Assembly (NCBI RefSeq): GCF_000247815.1
Contig: NC_021678.1
Coordinates: forward strand, 2,248,358 to 2,312,357
Origin: Ficedula albicollis
Lineage: Eukaryota; Chordata; Aves; Passeriformes; Muscicapidae
DNA length: 64,000 nucleotides
Direction: 5' to 3'
In this document: piece by piece, positions 39,114 through 56,300 of the stretch
Numbering within the stretch: position 1 is the stretch's first letter
Layout: the number at the start of each line of letters is the position of its first letter
Notes under the pieces: model-generated
Told to the model about the DNA's origin: nothing
Database searches by the model: none
Seen by the model: the letters and a program-made list of their open reading frames with translations, nothing else
Program-made: the position numbers and the translations under genes

Positions 39114-41016
39114 CAAGAGCAAACATAGAATCTAAACAGGATAATGCTGTCCCAACTCTGAGTTTCCCATCCTAAACCATGCCTGGTTTCTCCACGAATT
39201 GGCTTGGAATGGGATGTGTCTTCCAGCACCAGTCTGACACAGGAGAAGGGATCCACAGCAAAGTGCTCTTAGATACCTTGGACTCAGGTTTGTATCATCG
39301 TCCTCCTCCAAGAAACCTCCCTTCAATGAAACACTGCTCACTCCTATATGCTCTGATATTCCTGAAAGCCACCACCTCCCACTTCCATTCACGTGTTTGA
39401 CATATTAGAAGTGGTTATGCCATTTTATTGCCATTTTTTCCATCTTATTTTCCATGCAGGGTACTCTGCCTGAGACAAAGGACTTGAACCTCACACACAG
39501 TGTGAGCAGAACGAAGCCCCAGTTTCTGCCAGCCTCCAATTTATTTTGTTCATTGCTCTGAGGGCCTCACTGATTTTGATAAAACATTGCTACAAGAGGA
39601 AAGCTCGCACATTAATTAATTAATGATTCATTTCTGTTTATTGGGCCTTTTGTCAACTTAAACTTGTCACACCTGCCATAAATCCCCTCCAGTGCTAAAC
39701 AAACTCTTTAATTAAATCTATTGTGCCATGAGAGCAATGTTTCAGATTGTAGATGATGAAAGAATTTGGCCCACCCTGGTTTAAAACACCCTTTGGGTCA
39801 CAGCTTCTCTGGGCAACCTGTGCCAGGGCCTCCCCAATGAAGAATTTCTTACCAATATCCCATCTATCCCTGCAAAATCAAATTTTGAGGTGGGAGACAG
39901 AACACTGCTTTCAGGGTCAGATATATTTTGTTAAAAAGCAATTGACAAAATAAGAATATCAGTAGTGAGTGATATGAGACCTCCCTCCAAATATGCAGAA
40001 TCCTGTACACACATGGGTTTAGCTGCCACCAAAAGCAGCAGAGATGTAGAATAGACAAAAAGGGGAGGGAAAAGAGCAAAAATCTGTTCCCAGTAAACAA
40101 GTTCACCCCTTGCACAGGGTGCAAACTGCCCTGAGCAAACACCTTGCCCAACAGCCCTCAATTAATCATTAAAAACAAAACCTAAAGGGTCCCATTTCAC
40201 AAAGGGAATTTAAAACTCTGCAGAAGGGGCGCTTAGAGGTTCAGGAGTTGGAGTCAGCCAAAGGATTCCCCTGGACACAATTCCATGCTGTAGAGTGAGG
40301 AAGATCTCAACTGCCCTGTTGTTTTTCAGGACCAGTCCCTCCCTCTGCAAGAGACCCCTCCCAGGAACAGCTGGCACTTAGGGCTGGGTTTATCACCCAG
40401 GGAGGAAAATGCCATTACAAAGGAGCTGAGCAGTCAGAAGGCAGTGTAAAGAATCCTTTTTCTCCTGTTGTTCTCCACCCCTAGGGAGCTGAGGTGGCCA
40501 TCAGCTGCTCTGCACTGGCAGCACAGATGTTGCCAAAAGAAATAGGATCAGATCCCAGGCAGGCTGGAGCAAAATCCAACGAAGGGAATGCCAGGGAACA
40601 TGAGGGATTTGTTTCCTGCCCATCTCCAGATCAATAGGGAGGCCAACAGAGCCACTGTCACCCAGCCCAGCTGCCCTCAGTTCACCTGCTCAAACTATTA
40701 TTTACAGGGACTGTGATGAAACTGTCAATCCTGCACGTCCAACTTAGGCCAAGAAAACATTCTGCTGGCCTTTCCCAACCCTACAAGCAACCCCACCTTC
40801 TGATTTCATTGCTAGAAACCTCAGAGCACACCTCCTCCTGCCATCCACAGCAAAGCTTCCAGCCATGCATCTGCACACAATTATTTTCTTCTGAGGTGCT
40901 TCATTGCTCTCCAGGTCTTTTCTCCCTGGACAGACACTCAGGATCTTCCAGGACATATAAGATGCTTATTTTTCCTTTTCATTGCCCTGGCAAAGAAACC
41001 TACAAAGGGAAAGAAA
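39114..41016. other. Intergenic DNA with one CR1 fragment
   Basis: Nothing gene-like. About 39770-39880 carries an antisense CR1 fragment ('GGTCACAGCTTCTCTGGGCA', 'CAACCTGTGCCAGGGCCTCC'). Confidence 0.5.
39770..39880 (-). mobile_element. CR1 LINE fragment, antisense
   Basis: The motifs 'TGTGCCAGGGCCTCCCC', 'AGAATTTCTTACCAATATCC' and CATCTATCCC match the reverse complement of the central part of the CR1 tail found at 47.9-48.2 kb. Confidence 0.85.
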
Positions 41017-42137
<1,121 letters not shown>

Positions 42138-42727
42138 AGTTTGCTTCCTCCTCTAACTTGCCTGCTGGAAAAAACAATCATCTCTGTGGTACCCACAATC
42201 CCTTACAGTAGAAAATAAAATGGGCACAAGAGTATATACAAGGGATATGTGTCACACTGCATTAAAAAAATAATCTGGAATTAGTTGCTTCAAAGGTGAA
42301 GAAAGCCATGAGGGAATAGCAGGGGGCTGAATTTCTGTCTGCCACGTACACCAGCACAGTAAAAAATTGCTGTCAGCGCTGGAAAACTGCCCATCACGTG
42401 AGCGGGTTTAGCAGACGACGAGCTGCAGGACATGGGCACAAATCCATCTGGCCCGGAGAGGGAAAATGCCAGGGAGCAGCACTGAGCATCCATCAACACA
42501 CCGTTCCCAGAAAACACCTTAAAAACGCTCAGGAGTGCAGCGTGGGGCACTTGGCCTTCCTCCACCCCATTTCCACGGCTCTCAGTCCCGTGCTGTGACA
42601 TAATCAGGCTGTCCTAGAAAATTATTACGGGTGCAGTGAGCTCATGGATGCGCTCAGCATCCTGACACGCGCTGCCCCCTCCATCCCTCTCCACCTTTTC
42701 CTTGTGCCCCAGGTGAAGGTTTCCTTG

Positions 42728-43223
42728 TGAGAGGAATGAGGGATTTGTCTTTACAAACAAGCTGTAGATTTCCTGGTAGGTAAGGCTAGCACTGAAAGGT
42801 AAAAGAAACAATGGGATGGATTCCACTGACTGATGAATGGGAAAAGATATTTGCCTTTACAAACAAACTGTAGGTTCGCTGATAAATGAAACTAGATATC
42901 GGGAGACGAAAGAAGCAACGGGGAAAAACCATGAATTCTACAAGAATTAAAAATTAAAAGGGAGGGTTGTACTTTAGAGGGGAGTCTCAGCTATCAGGTG
43001 TTCCGGGAAGTCTGTACCTCTCAAGTGCCTCAGCCAATGGGGAAAGAGAGAGGGAAAAGCAGCCGGGAAATTGGGATAAAAGGAGGCTGCGTCCTCCAAA
43101 AATTTGGGAGATCCCAGGGGAATGCCCCACGGCCTGTCTCTTTATTCGAATAAACCAAAAAGGACTCCTCTGTCTCCTTTTCGGACATAAACCTCCGGTG
43201 TTTGTGGATTAATTTTCCTGACA
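42728..43223 (+). mobile_element. Solo LTR 0.3 kb upstream of the PCBD1 start codon
   Basis: It begins TGAGAGGAATGAGGG and ends ...TTTTCCTGACA, flanked on both sides by CTTG, a 4-bp target duplication. Promoter-like order on the + strand: CCAAT box (AGCCAATGGG, about 43031), TATA-like GGATAAAAGG (about 43074) and polyadenylation signal GAATAAAC (about 43149). This U3-R-U5 organisation is in the same orientation as PCBD1. Host DNA on both sides carries the same roughly 24-bp tandem repeat (CTTGTGCCCCAGGTG...AGGTTTC), so the insertion split a pre-existing tandem repeat. No viral genes are present. Confidence 0.85.
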
Positions 43224-43526
43224 CTTGTGCCCCAGGTGGAGGTTTCCTTGTGCCCCAGGTGTAGGGAGAGACCCTGCGCGGCTCAGGGGGAAAGCGCACC
43301 ATCCCTTTGTCGGGCAGGGCTTCCAAGAGCCCGAGGGCATCCCCCAGCGCCGTGGGGCCCCGCAGGCAGGTGGCCAGTGCCGGGAAGGCTCGGCTGGCCG
43401 TGGGTGGACCCGGTAAGCTCGCCACGCCTCCCGCCACCCCGGCCAAGCCCCGGCTCCATCGGGATCCGGCGGGGCGAGCATCACCCGAGCCGCGCCGGGG
43501 ACGGAGCGCACCGAGAGCCGCGGGCC

Positions 43527-47663
<4,137 letters not shown>

Positions 47664-47929
47664 CCAGGGATCCACGCTGCCAAAATCCCACTGTGCCACT
47701 GTGTCCTGCCCAGATGGCTGCACCCAGAGCCTTTTCCCACTTCCAAGCTGGATCCTGGATCCAGACAGCCCAACACCTCGCCAACCTCCCCCAGTGCAGC
47801 TCAGATGGATGGAGGCACTTCTCAGGGTGCATGTATCCATCTCTGATCCTGCAAATTCCATCCTTCAGCCCTTCCTTAGCCGTGTGATCCCACACCCCCA
47901 ACTGCCGAGCCTTTCACAGGAGTCAGTCA

Positions 47930-48450
47930 TACCACAGAGTCATGGAATGGTTTGGGTGGGAAGGAACCTTAAAGATCACCTTGTTCCACCCCCTGGCGTG
48001 GGCAGGGACACCTTCCACTATCCCAGGTTTATCACCTCGTTCCACCCCCTGGCGTGGGCAGGGACACCTTCCACTATCCCAGGTTTCTCCCAGTCCCATC
48101 CAGCCTGGCCTTGGACACTGCCAGAGATCCAGGGGCAGCCACAGCTCCTCTGGGCACCCTGTGCCAGGGCCTGCCCACCCTCACAGGGAAGAATTTCTTC
48201 CCAATATCCCATCTATTCTGTGTGAATCCATTCCCCTTCGTCCTCTTACTACACGCTCTTGTACAAAGTCCTTCTCCGTGTTTCTTGTCAGTTCTTTCAG
48301 GTACTGGAAGGCTGTACTTAGGTCACCCCAAAGCTTCTCTTCTCTGGGCTGAACAATCCCAATTCTCTCAGCCTTTCCTCACAGCAGAGGTGCTCCATCC
48401 CCTCTGATCATCTTGGTGCCTCCCCTGGACTCGCTCCAACAGGTCAATGC
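47930..48450 (-). mobile_element. CR1 LINE, antisense, inside the PCBD1 3' UTR
   Basis: It begins on + with CACAGAGTCATGGAATGGTT, runs through 'CAGCCTGGCCTTGGACACTG', 'CACCCTGTGCCAGGGCCTGC' and 'CCCAATATCCCATCTATTC', and continues further 5' into the element ('CCCAATTCTCTCAGCCTTTC', 'TCACAGCAGAGGTGCTCCAT', TGGACTCGCTCCAACAG). It contains a 56-bp tandem duplication (47975 and 48031; TCCACCCCCTGGCGTGGGCA). Confidence 0.94.
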
Positions 48451-48720
48451 CCTTCCAGAGCCAAGTTACACCACTGCACCAGTAAATCTGTCCAGAGCCT
48501 GCCCCCATCCAGCCCCTGTTGTTGCTCCTTACCTCCTGGAATGTGTTTTCTGCCTAAAACTTTTTGTTTTGTGAACCCTGTGGCTTCTCTGTAACCAAGC
48601 AGCAAACGTGCTGTGCAATTTGTCATTGCTGTAACCCCTCTCTAGCAGTATTGCATCAGGCACGTGGTCTCACCCTGACTGCAGCCAGCCTTTAGCAGGG
48701 CACCAACTGAAAATGTTTAC

Positions 48721-48726
48721 AATAAA
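48721..48726 (+). terminator. PCBD1: Polyadenylation signal AATAAA, PCBD1
   Basis: AATAAA about 1.06 kb after the PCBD1 stop codon, followed within 30 bp by T/G-containing sequence. It is the first clear canonical signal downstream on the + strand. Confidence 0.6.
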
Positions 48727-48745
48727 CATCTCATTTAACCCAATG

Positions 48746-49610
48746 GCTCTTTGGAAAGGGGCCTCACTGATCAAATTACACCAACAGGTTTTCCCAAGGC
48801 AGGTACTGGCCTGACTGCTCTCAAGAAGGTGCTTCTGCCACAGAAAAACTTCACATAGAAACGGCAGGTGCCTTCAATTCAGAGTGATTGGGGTCAGAAA
48901 GACAGAGATGATCAAAGCCAGGGCAGGTAAAAAACTGCTTGTGCAAAATCACAGCTGTGCCACAGCCAAGGCACAAACACAGGCAAAGTACAACCAAAAG
49001 GCACAAAAGCAGCACAGCATCAGGGCAAGGGTTGCTTAGGGTGGAATACTTCCCAAAAAGAGGTTGTGGGTGGTACAAGATCTTCACCAATACAATGAGC
49101 AATCTCGTATGAAGCCAGCAGCATTTGCTTTCAGCACAAGTCTGGGGAAAAACACTACAAACACCCAGTTCAGGTCTTTTTTTCTTCTCCTTTTTTAACC
49201 CTTTAAAGTTCTACAAAGTATTAATAGAAAATCCATAGCTCTTAACTTCCAGCATCCTTGAACATCACACACAAGATGCAGACACAGACACCACCTTCAT
49301 TTTGACAGAAGGACAGAGCAGCCCTCAGGCAGAGTTAGTAAGATTCATAAACCATCCTCCCTGCTACAGACCAGGCTGTGCATGAGAAAATTCCAGGAAC
49401 AACAGGTCCCCATTCATTCAAACAAGCACTGAAGCAGAAAAACGAGAGCTCAGTGAGCACAGATAGCTAAACGCACCATTTTAATACAAACCAGGCTCAT
49501 TTTCACCAGCTCTCCAGCTGCCTCCGGTTCAACAGTGGCAAATCAGAGCAAAGCAGAAAACTGCTGTCAGATCAACTCATCCCATTTGTCCATTAAAAAG
49601 TCCTCGTGGA
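48746..49610. other. Intergenic gap between convergent PCBD1 and SGPL1
   Basis: About 0.9 kb between the inferred polyadenylation sites of the two genes. No gene or repeat family was recognised. Confidence 0.5.
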
Positions 49611-49616
49611 TTTATT
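49611..49616 (-). terminator. SGPL1: Candidate polyadenylation signal AATAAA, SGPL1
   Basis: TTTATT on the + strand is AATAAA on the gene strand, about 3.6 kb after the SGPL1 stop. It sits just outside the left edge of the 755-bp duplication. Other, earlier signals may be used. Confidence 0.45.
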
Positions 49617-49621
49617 GGGCA

Positions 49622-51131
49622 AGGTATCATTGTGTTGTACGCAACCCTTCCGCTCCCCTCTCCCCCGAGTCATCAGAAAAGTGCAGATGAAATCCATGGC
49701 ATGAAGACACACATCTCTCCTTGGTCCATCCCATTGGATATTCTTCATTCTAGTACCTAAGAACAGGTGAATCCCTTGGGAGTGCTTTGTACAAGCAACA
49801 GATTGAGTGTCCCGCTTGGAAAACCTGAAAATCCTGCAGGAATTAACAGTGGCAAGGATCCCTCCAGGTCTAAAAGTACCATCCAGTTTCAGATCATAAT
49901 CCAGTTCATCAAATTCTTCTCTCTTTTTTTGTCCTTGAAACAATCACACAGCCTGTAAATCCGTATTTCCAAGACCATTTGGCATGATAAAGTAAATGCA
50001 GATTACATGTTAGGTGACAAGGTTGAATAAAAACTACACACCAGGGAATTACAGTGGCCTATTCCCGACCACAGGATTACATTTACAGTACAGGACAAAT
50101 ACACGTGGAACAATTAAACCTACAAATATTATTAATAAGCAAAGCCCAGGATAGAATACATTGACTTACAAATAACATCTTCAAATACATCCAAAAATGT
50201 GAAATGGAGCACTGATCTGTTAGATCCACCTACTTCCTGGGAGGAAAATGCAACCAGGGAAGGAAGAGAAGGGAGTTTCACTCTCCTTCAGCCCACCCCA
50301 ATCCACCCCTTCTTTCTTTTAAAGCAGAAACAAAAAGAGTACCTCCCTTTTTTTTTTTTTTTTTGTTTTGTTAAAAAGGTATCATTGTGTTGTAGGCAAC
50401 CCTTCCGCTCCCCTCTCCCCCGAGTCATCAGAAAAGTGCAGATGAAATCCATGGCATGAAGACACACATCTCTCCTTGGTCCATCCCATTGGATATTCTT
50501 CATTCTAGTACCTAAGAACAGGTGAATCCCTTGGGAGTGCTTTGTACAAGCAACAGATTGAGTGTCCCGCTTGGAAAACCTGAAAATCCTGCAGGAATTA
50601 ACAGTGGCAAGGATCCCTCCAGGTCTAAAAGTACCATCCAGTTTCAGATCATAATCCAGTTCATCAAATTCTTCTCTCTTTTTTTGTCCTTGAAACAATC
50701 ACACAGCCTGTAAATCCGTATTTCCAAGACCATTTGGCATGATAAAGTAAATGCAGATTACATGTTAGGTGACAAGGTTGAATAAAAACTACACACCAGG
50801 GAATTACAGTGGCCTATTCCCGACCACAGGATTACATTTACAGTACAGGACAAATACACGTGGAACAATTAAACCTACAAATATTATTAATAAGCAAAGC
50901 CCAGGATAGAATACATTGACTTACAAATAACATCTTCAAATACATCCAAAAATGTGAAATGGAGCACTGATCTGTTAGATCCACCTACTTCCTGGGAGGA
51001 AAATGCAACCAGGGAAGGAAGAGAAGGGAGTTTCACTCTCCTTCAGCCCACCCCAATCCACCCCTTCTTTCTTTTAAAGCAGAAACAAAAAGAGTACCTC
51101 CCTTTTTTTTTTTTTTTTTTCGTTTTGTTAA
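49622..51131. repeat. Two-copy tandem duplication, 755-bp unit
   Basis: AGGTATCATTGTGTTGTA starts both copies (49622 and 50377), and both run to a T homopolymer followed by GTTTTGTTAAA (about 50376 and 51131). The copies are almost identical over the whole unit: one early substitution (GTACGCAACC versus GTAGGCAACC) and small differences around the T run (one copy has TTTCGTTTTG). Confidence 0.97.
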
Positions 51132-52166
51132 ATCTCGGTTCCAAAGAGAACCATCACAGTAGCCAGACACTGAAGACTGTCTCCAAAGTACTGCAAACTC
51201 AGAGATACAGTAATGGTCATATTGGCAAGACCTTGAGGGAACAAATAGGTCCAATGCAAACTGCCAGAGCTGAGAGTCTGTCTCTCATGAAGAGACTCTC
51301 GGGCAATTCAATGATTTCAAAAGGGCTCAGAGACTTGCATGAAGTCATCAAGCTCAGGGCAGATGGCCAAAATGCTTGTGTCTCCTAGCACAGGGAATAA
51401 AGCTGTTGGAAAGCCAGGATCCTTCCCACAGTGGCTGGGCCCAAGGCTGTGCTGGTTTGTGCAGAAGCTGGTCAGTGACCTCCTCATTCCTTAAAATTCC
51501 TGTGCTTCAGCCAGAGTCAGCTTCAGGCTAACAGGCTACAGCAGAGAGATGCCTTCAGATGCCCTGCACAGGACTGTGCAGACACAGCATGAAGTCTTCA
51601 CCCACATGTGGGATTTCTGCCTGGGAAACTCTCTGCTCCATGCAAAAAGCTGAGAGGAAACATGGGAAAGCCCTGCAGGAGTAACTCCAACAGTACTTGA
51701 GAGATTCTGACTTGTCCTCGAGGCCACAACTGCCTCACAAGGCTGTGCTGGGAAAACTCTCTCACCCTAAAAACAGCAGGGAAAAATAGGAAGGCTGAGC
51801 CACGTGCCCAAGGCTGGAACACCTCTGACTTGCTGCATCCTTTCCTCAGCTTCTCCCAGCATCTTTGTAATACTGTGAAGGGACTTGGCTCATTACAACT
51901 ACTATCCTACCTAACAGGCAAGGGTGCTTCCTCTGAGGCCAGCCTGCCTTTGAGGTCTGTTTTCAAAATTAGTACCATAAAGAAATGACCACAACCAAGG
52001 TCATGGTCAAACAGATGAACCCTCCAACCGTCCCTGGCGTGCCACAAAAAAAAAAGCCAGAGAAGCATCAAGGCACAATGGTGAATGCCCTTTTGACAAT
52101 GTGCCTTAAAAGAATCAGTGCAAAGAGCTGAGATTACTGCTATTACAAAAATCACCTTTTTGATAG

Positions 52167-52356
52167 TAAAAGACTGTGGTTAAAAAAACCGTCTGCGCGA
52201 CGTCCCTGGCTGTGACACGGGCCAGGGCCTGGCTCTGCTACAGCATCGTGAGGGGACAGACTAAAAGACCGTGGTTAAAAAAACCGTCTGCGCGACGTCC
52301 CTGGCTGTGACACGGGCCAGGGCCTGGCTCTGCTACAGCATCGTGAGGGGACAGTG
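52167..52356. repeat. Two-copy tandem duplication, 95-bp unit
   Basis: TAAAAGACTGTGGTTAAAAA... ending CATCGTGAGGGGACAG occurs at 52167 and 52262, with one difference (GACTG versus GACCG). The unit is unusually CpG-containing for this UTR (CGTCTGCGCGACGTCC). Confidence 0.96.
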
Positions 52357-53179
52357 TAAAACCTTCAAGTTCTGAACAGTGAAATGAGCTCTGCACCTCC
52401 CTCTAGATTTGTGCAAGGGAAAACAGCACTCCTGGGTGGTCAATGCATGTCTTCTACAAGAAGCAGGGGAGCAAAACAGCCACGATGTACCTGGGGTTTT
52501 CAGTACCATCCAGTTCCTCTCCCTACACCAGCTGCTTGGTTTCTATTTCTGCTGTTGTTCAAGAGATTCCAGAAAAGGATTTTGTGTTGCTTTTTTTCCT
52601 CCCCCTCAGCAGATATTGATTGCAGCCTCACTGAGATCCCCAGAGGGGATTTCAAAAGGAGGCAGTGACTACCTTCCCTCTGCCAATTTATCAGCTCTGC
52701 ATTACACAGATATAAGGCTCCCAGCAGTCTGTTAAATGCAGCAGCTCACGGGAATACTCAAGAGAACACAGAATTTCCAATTTGCTGTCTACCATTAACT
52801 TCCAGGAAGACTGGAGCTGTGGAACTCAATGTGAGAACTCAAATTTAACACTTGGCTGGACACTGGTCTGAGGAGAAACAACAACTGAGGAATGAAGTGA
52901 CATGCAGAATACCTGAGGAATTTAGAGCTGTGGAATGGACATTCAATTCACCATCAACAGCCATGATGAGAACAGGCAGGGGGGAGGGAGGAAAAGCCCT
53001 AAAACTGAAATTGGCCATGAAAACAATGCAGATTTCAGAACAGACTAAGACAGGGGGGGAATTTTTCCAGATCAAGCCACCCTCAGAGCTGCAATTGTAG
53101 GAACTGCAATCTCTTTGCCTAGGAAACCTTTGGAACCACCCCAGTGCTGGCTGGCAAGGCACTGATTGTTGCACTGCAG

Positions 53180-53320
53180 TCAGCGGTGGCCGGGAGAGCC
53201 GTTCATGTGCTTCTCACTGCTGGGAACATCCGTGCTGTAGAGGCCATCCAGGTACGCCTGGGAGATCTCTGCCACCAGGCTCCTGTCTGGGACGGACTGT
53301 GCCATTCCATAGATGGCTCC
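53180..53320 (-). CDS. SGPL1: SGPL1 terminal coding exon and stop
   Basis: Acceptor CTGCTTAG; 141 bp including TGA at 53180-53182. It encodes [20 protein letters not shown], then [20 protein letters not shown] and GSPGHR. The extreme C-terminus differs from mammals but has the same length. Confidence 0.97.
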   Translation of the reverse strand, partial: GAIYGMAQSVPDRSLVAEISQAYLDGLYSTDVPSSEKHMNGSPGHR

Positions 53321-56300
53321 CTAAGCAGAGAAGAGCAGGCTGTTACACAGGAGAAACACCCTCAGCCCAAGCAGCCCCTCACACTGTGCTGGCCCCCTCA
53401 CCATGCCGGTGGTCTTGGCGTTGAGGTCCTTCATGATGTCCTGGATGCTGTCCCTGACATCCTTCAGGAACTGCTCGGCCACGCCGGGCTTCGTGTGCAG
53501 CTGCGTGATGCAGAGATGGATGCTGGGCAGGCAGGGCAGAGGGAAGACATTAACCACCTCCAGTACACACAGCTCCACGTTTTCTGAGCACCCAGCAGCA
53601 GCTGAGCCCTTCTGTGGCCTGGGATAACTGTGGATCTCCTTCAAACAGCATTCCCACTAAGGGTAATCCTGCAAAATGCTTGCTAGAACCAGCTCCTTCT
53701 TCCTTCCTTACTTCATCATTAGGTTACAGTTTCTCACCTCATTCCAGGCACCTCTGGTGAGAAAAATGCAGCTGCCTGCAAGCACAGTAACCCCTGCCAT
53801 CCTTTCTCTCTCCTTCCTCTGCAGCTTCTAAGCCATCACCAGAAGGAAGCACCCACCTCTGAGCTCTCTGGACTTTGCTTCACATGGCAAGTCAAAATTT
53901 TTTTCAGTGCAGCTCCATCTGGGAACACTGGCCCCTTTTGCCAACAATTTCCCACCTAAGGAAAGTCTCTGACAAAGATTAATCTTACACTGAAAATGAT
54001 CAGCCCTTCACTGTTGTTTTAATTTCCTTCATCTTCAGTGGACAGGAGGAAGACAGTAAAAATAAATAAATCGATCTACAAACCCTCAGTTAACTAAACA
54101 TGAGATAGAGCCTTGGTTATTTATATTTTTCTGCTTGTATTAGATAGAGGTAAATAGAAAGGGAGCCTCAGATATATCCTCTGCCAGGCTCATTAAAATT
54201 AGTAGTACTTTATCTTCACTGCTGTATAATTGCATTACAGAAGTGATTCCTGCTCTGCAGAGGAAAATTCTACATACAATTTATCAGCTGTGGACAACAG
54301 TACTCAGCAAATCACGAGAGCTACGTGGCCTGAAGCTGACCATCCTGCATACCCTGGCTAAATACATCACTCCATGGTCTCCACACACTCACCTTGGTGG
54401 GAACTGTAGGACATTCAAGTTCCATCCTTTTGCAGCTAGAAAATTTGATAATCGATAGATGTCAAAAGTGTCCGAGCCAATGGAGAGGACAGACACCTCT
54501 GGCTTCCCAAAAATGAAGATGCTGTCAATTTTTCTCAACCTTGAAAAGAAGGAAAAAAAAGAAATGACTGATCAGGGTTCCAGGGTTCAGACATTCTGTC
54601 CACCTAGCTGAAGCCTTAAAGGAAAAGCTTAAAGGGAACAGATGGCAGCACATTCCAACCCAAAAATCATGCACCCAGCCCGGGCCATTGGGACTTGCCA
54701 GAGGACCTGGGTCATTACATACCCAAAAGTCAAGTAAACTCAGGAAGAAATGGAAAGGAGGGAAGGCAGAAAAGCAGAGAAGATCAGTTTCTCTTACACA
54801 GCCACCCAAGCACCCCAACAAAGAGTATAACCCTTCATTTGTCCTCCCTTCAGATTCCCCCTCAGCCACAGCTGCGGAAGAAGGAATTCTCAAAGCCAGG
54901 CTGAATAAAGGTGTGTGCACTGCTCCCATCTGTGTCCCTCAGCTATCTGGGCACAAATGTTCTCCCAGAACTGCCCAGTAGGTTCCCCCCAGCAGATACC
55001 AGGGAAAAACAAAACAACAGCAGTTTGGGAGGAGGGGTCCAGCCCAGGGCTGAAGAGCAGGATCCAAACACGTACTCAGATTCGAGGAAACGAGCTGTCT
55101 TAATGATCCTCTTTGTAGCCTCAACATAGCCCGACTCTCCAATGTGCAGCAGGGTTGCCCAACATGCAGCTATGATCCCACCAGGCCTGGAGCCTGCCAC
55201 GGAGGGGGAGGCATAAATTCCCCCTTGCCAGTCTGGGGCTATGAAGAACTGGTACTTCCTGTACTCCTTGTCACTGTAGAGCACCACCGAGGAGCCCTTG
55301 GGAGCGTAGCCATACTGCAAGGGGCACAGAAAGGGTTAGAATGCAGCAAGAGGGCACAGGAATGCACCCAAGTCCTCACCCAGATCCCATTTGTTCATCT
55401 GCTGGAGAACAAAAAGCTCTGCAGAGGGCTTGGGACAGGCTGGATCCATGGGCAGAGGTTCAACAAGACCAAGTGCCAGGTCCTGCCCTTGGGTCACAGC
55501 AACCCCTTGCAGCTCCAGGCTGGGGCAGAGGGCTGGAAAGAGCCTTGGAGTGCTGTCCATGTGGCAATGGCAGCTGGGCTGGATCAGGAACAGTGTGACC
55601 AGCAGGACCAGGGCACTGATTGTCCCTCTGTGCTGGGGGCCCTTGAGTGCTGCGTCCAGTTCTGGGCCCTCACAGCCAGAGAGCCCTGGAGGGGCTGGAG
55701 CGTGTCCAGGAAAGGGTCTGGAGCCCCAGGAGCAGGTGAGGGAGCTGGCAAAGGGGCTCAGCCTGGAGAAAAGGAGGTTCAGGGGGGACCTTCTGGCTCT
55801 GCACAACTCCCTGACAGGAGGGGACAGCCAGAGGGGGTCAGGCTGTGCTCAGAGAAAACAAGTGACAGGACAAGAGGAAACAGCTTCAAGTTGTGCCAGG
55901 GGATGTTAAGGTTAAAAATCAGGAGAAATTTCTTTCTGGAAGGGGGAAAAGGGGCTGCCCAGGAAGGTGGTGGAGTCTCCATGCCTGGAGGTGTTCATTG
56001 AATGACTGGATGTGGCACTCAGTGCTCTGGTCTGGTCGATAAGGTGGGGATTGGTCACAAGCTGGACTCAATTTTGGAGGTCTTTTCCAGCCTGAGGGGT
56101 TCTGTACTTTGGCACATTGCACAAAGCACGTGAACAGAGCAGCCCCTACCCGTGCACCTCAGTGCTCCTCCACACAGTAGGGAAGAAATGCCCAAAGATG
56201 GCAGGATGGCAACAGGAGTCACACCCCAAAAATGGAAGCACTGGAAGACCCCTCTCCCCTCTCCTTACCTTGTGGGTGTCAGCAGAAATGCTGGTCACAC

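Larger units (their letters stand above)
47664..48745 (+). other. PCBD1: PCBD1 3' untranslated region (inferred)
   Basis: From the stop codon to just beyond the AATAAA at 48721. It includes an antisense CR1 insertion of about 520 bp. The end is inferred from the polyadenylation signal only; a shorter UTR that stops before the CR1 is possible. Confidence 0.6.
49611..53179 (-). other. SGPL1: SGPL1 3' untranslated region (inferred)
   Basis: The span lies between the SGPL1 stop codon and the candidate AATAAA. It has no recognised exon and no CR1. It contains two tandem duplications (755-bp and 95-bp units). Frames of about 100 codons occur in the duplicated block but were not accepted as genes. 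The extent is inference. Confidence 0.45.

Noticed and set aside
49593..50698. Duplicated 100-plus-codon minus-strand frame containing KKREEFDELDYDLKLDG
   Set aside because: It looks somewhat protein-like and follows an acceptor-like TTTCAAG, but lies in the inferred SGPL1 3' UTR, matches no family I know, and its duplication with the surrounding DNA adds no evidence of selection. Transcript data could reopen this.
55144..56001. 285-codon plus-strand frame over the SGPL1 exon and CR1
   Set aside because: It runs antisense through an SGPL1 exon and then through CR1 sequence. Some CR1 ORF2-derived words are present but the frame is not an intact element protein.
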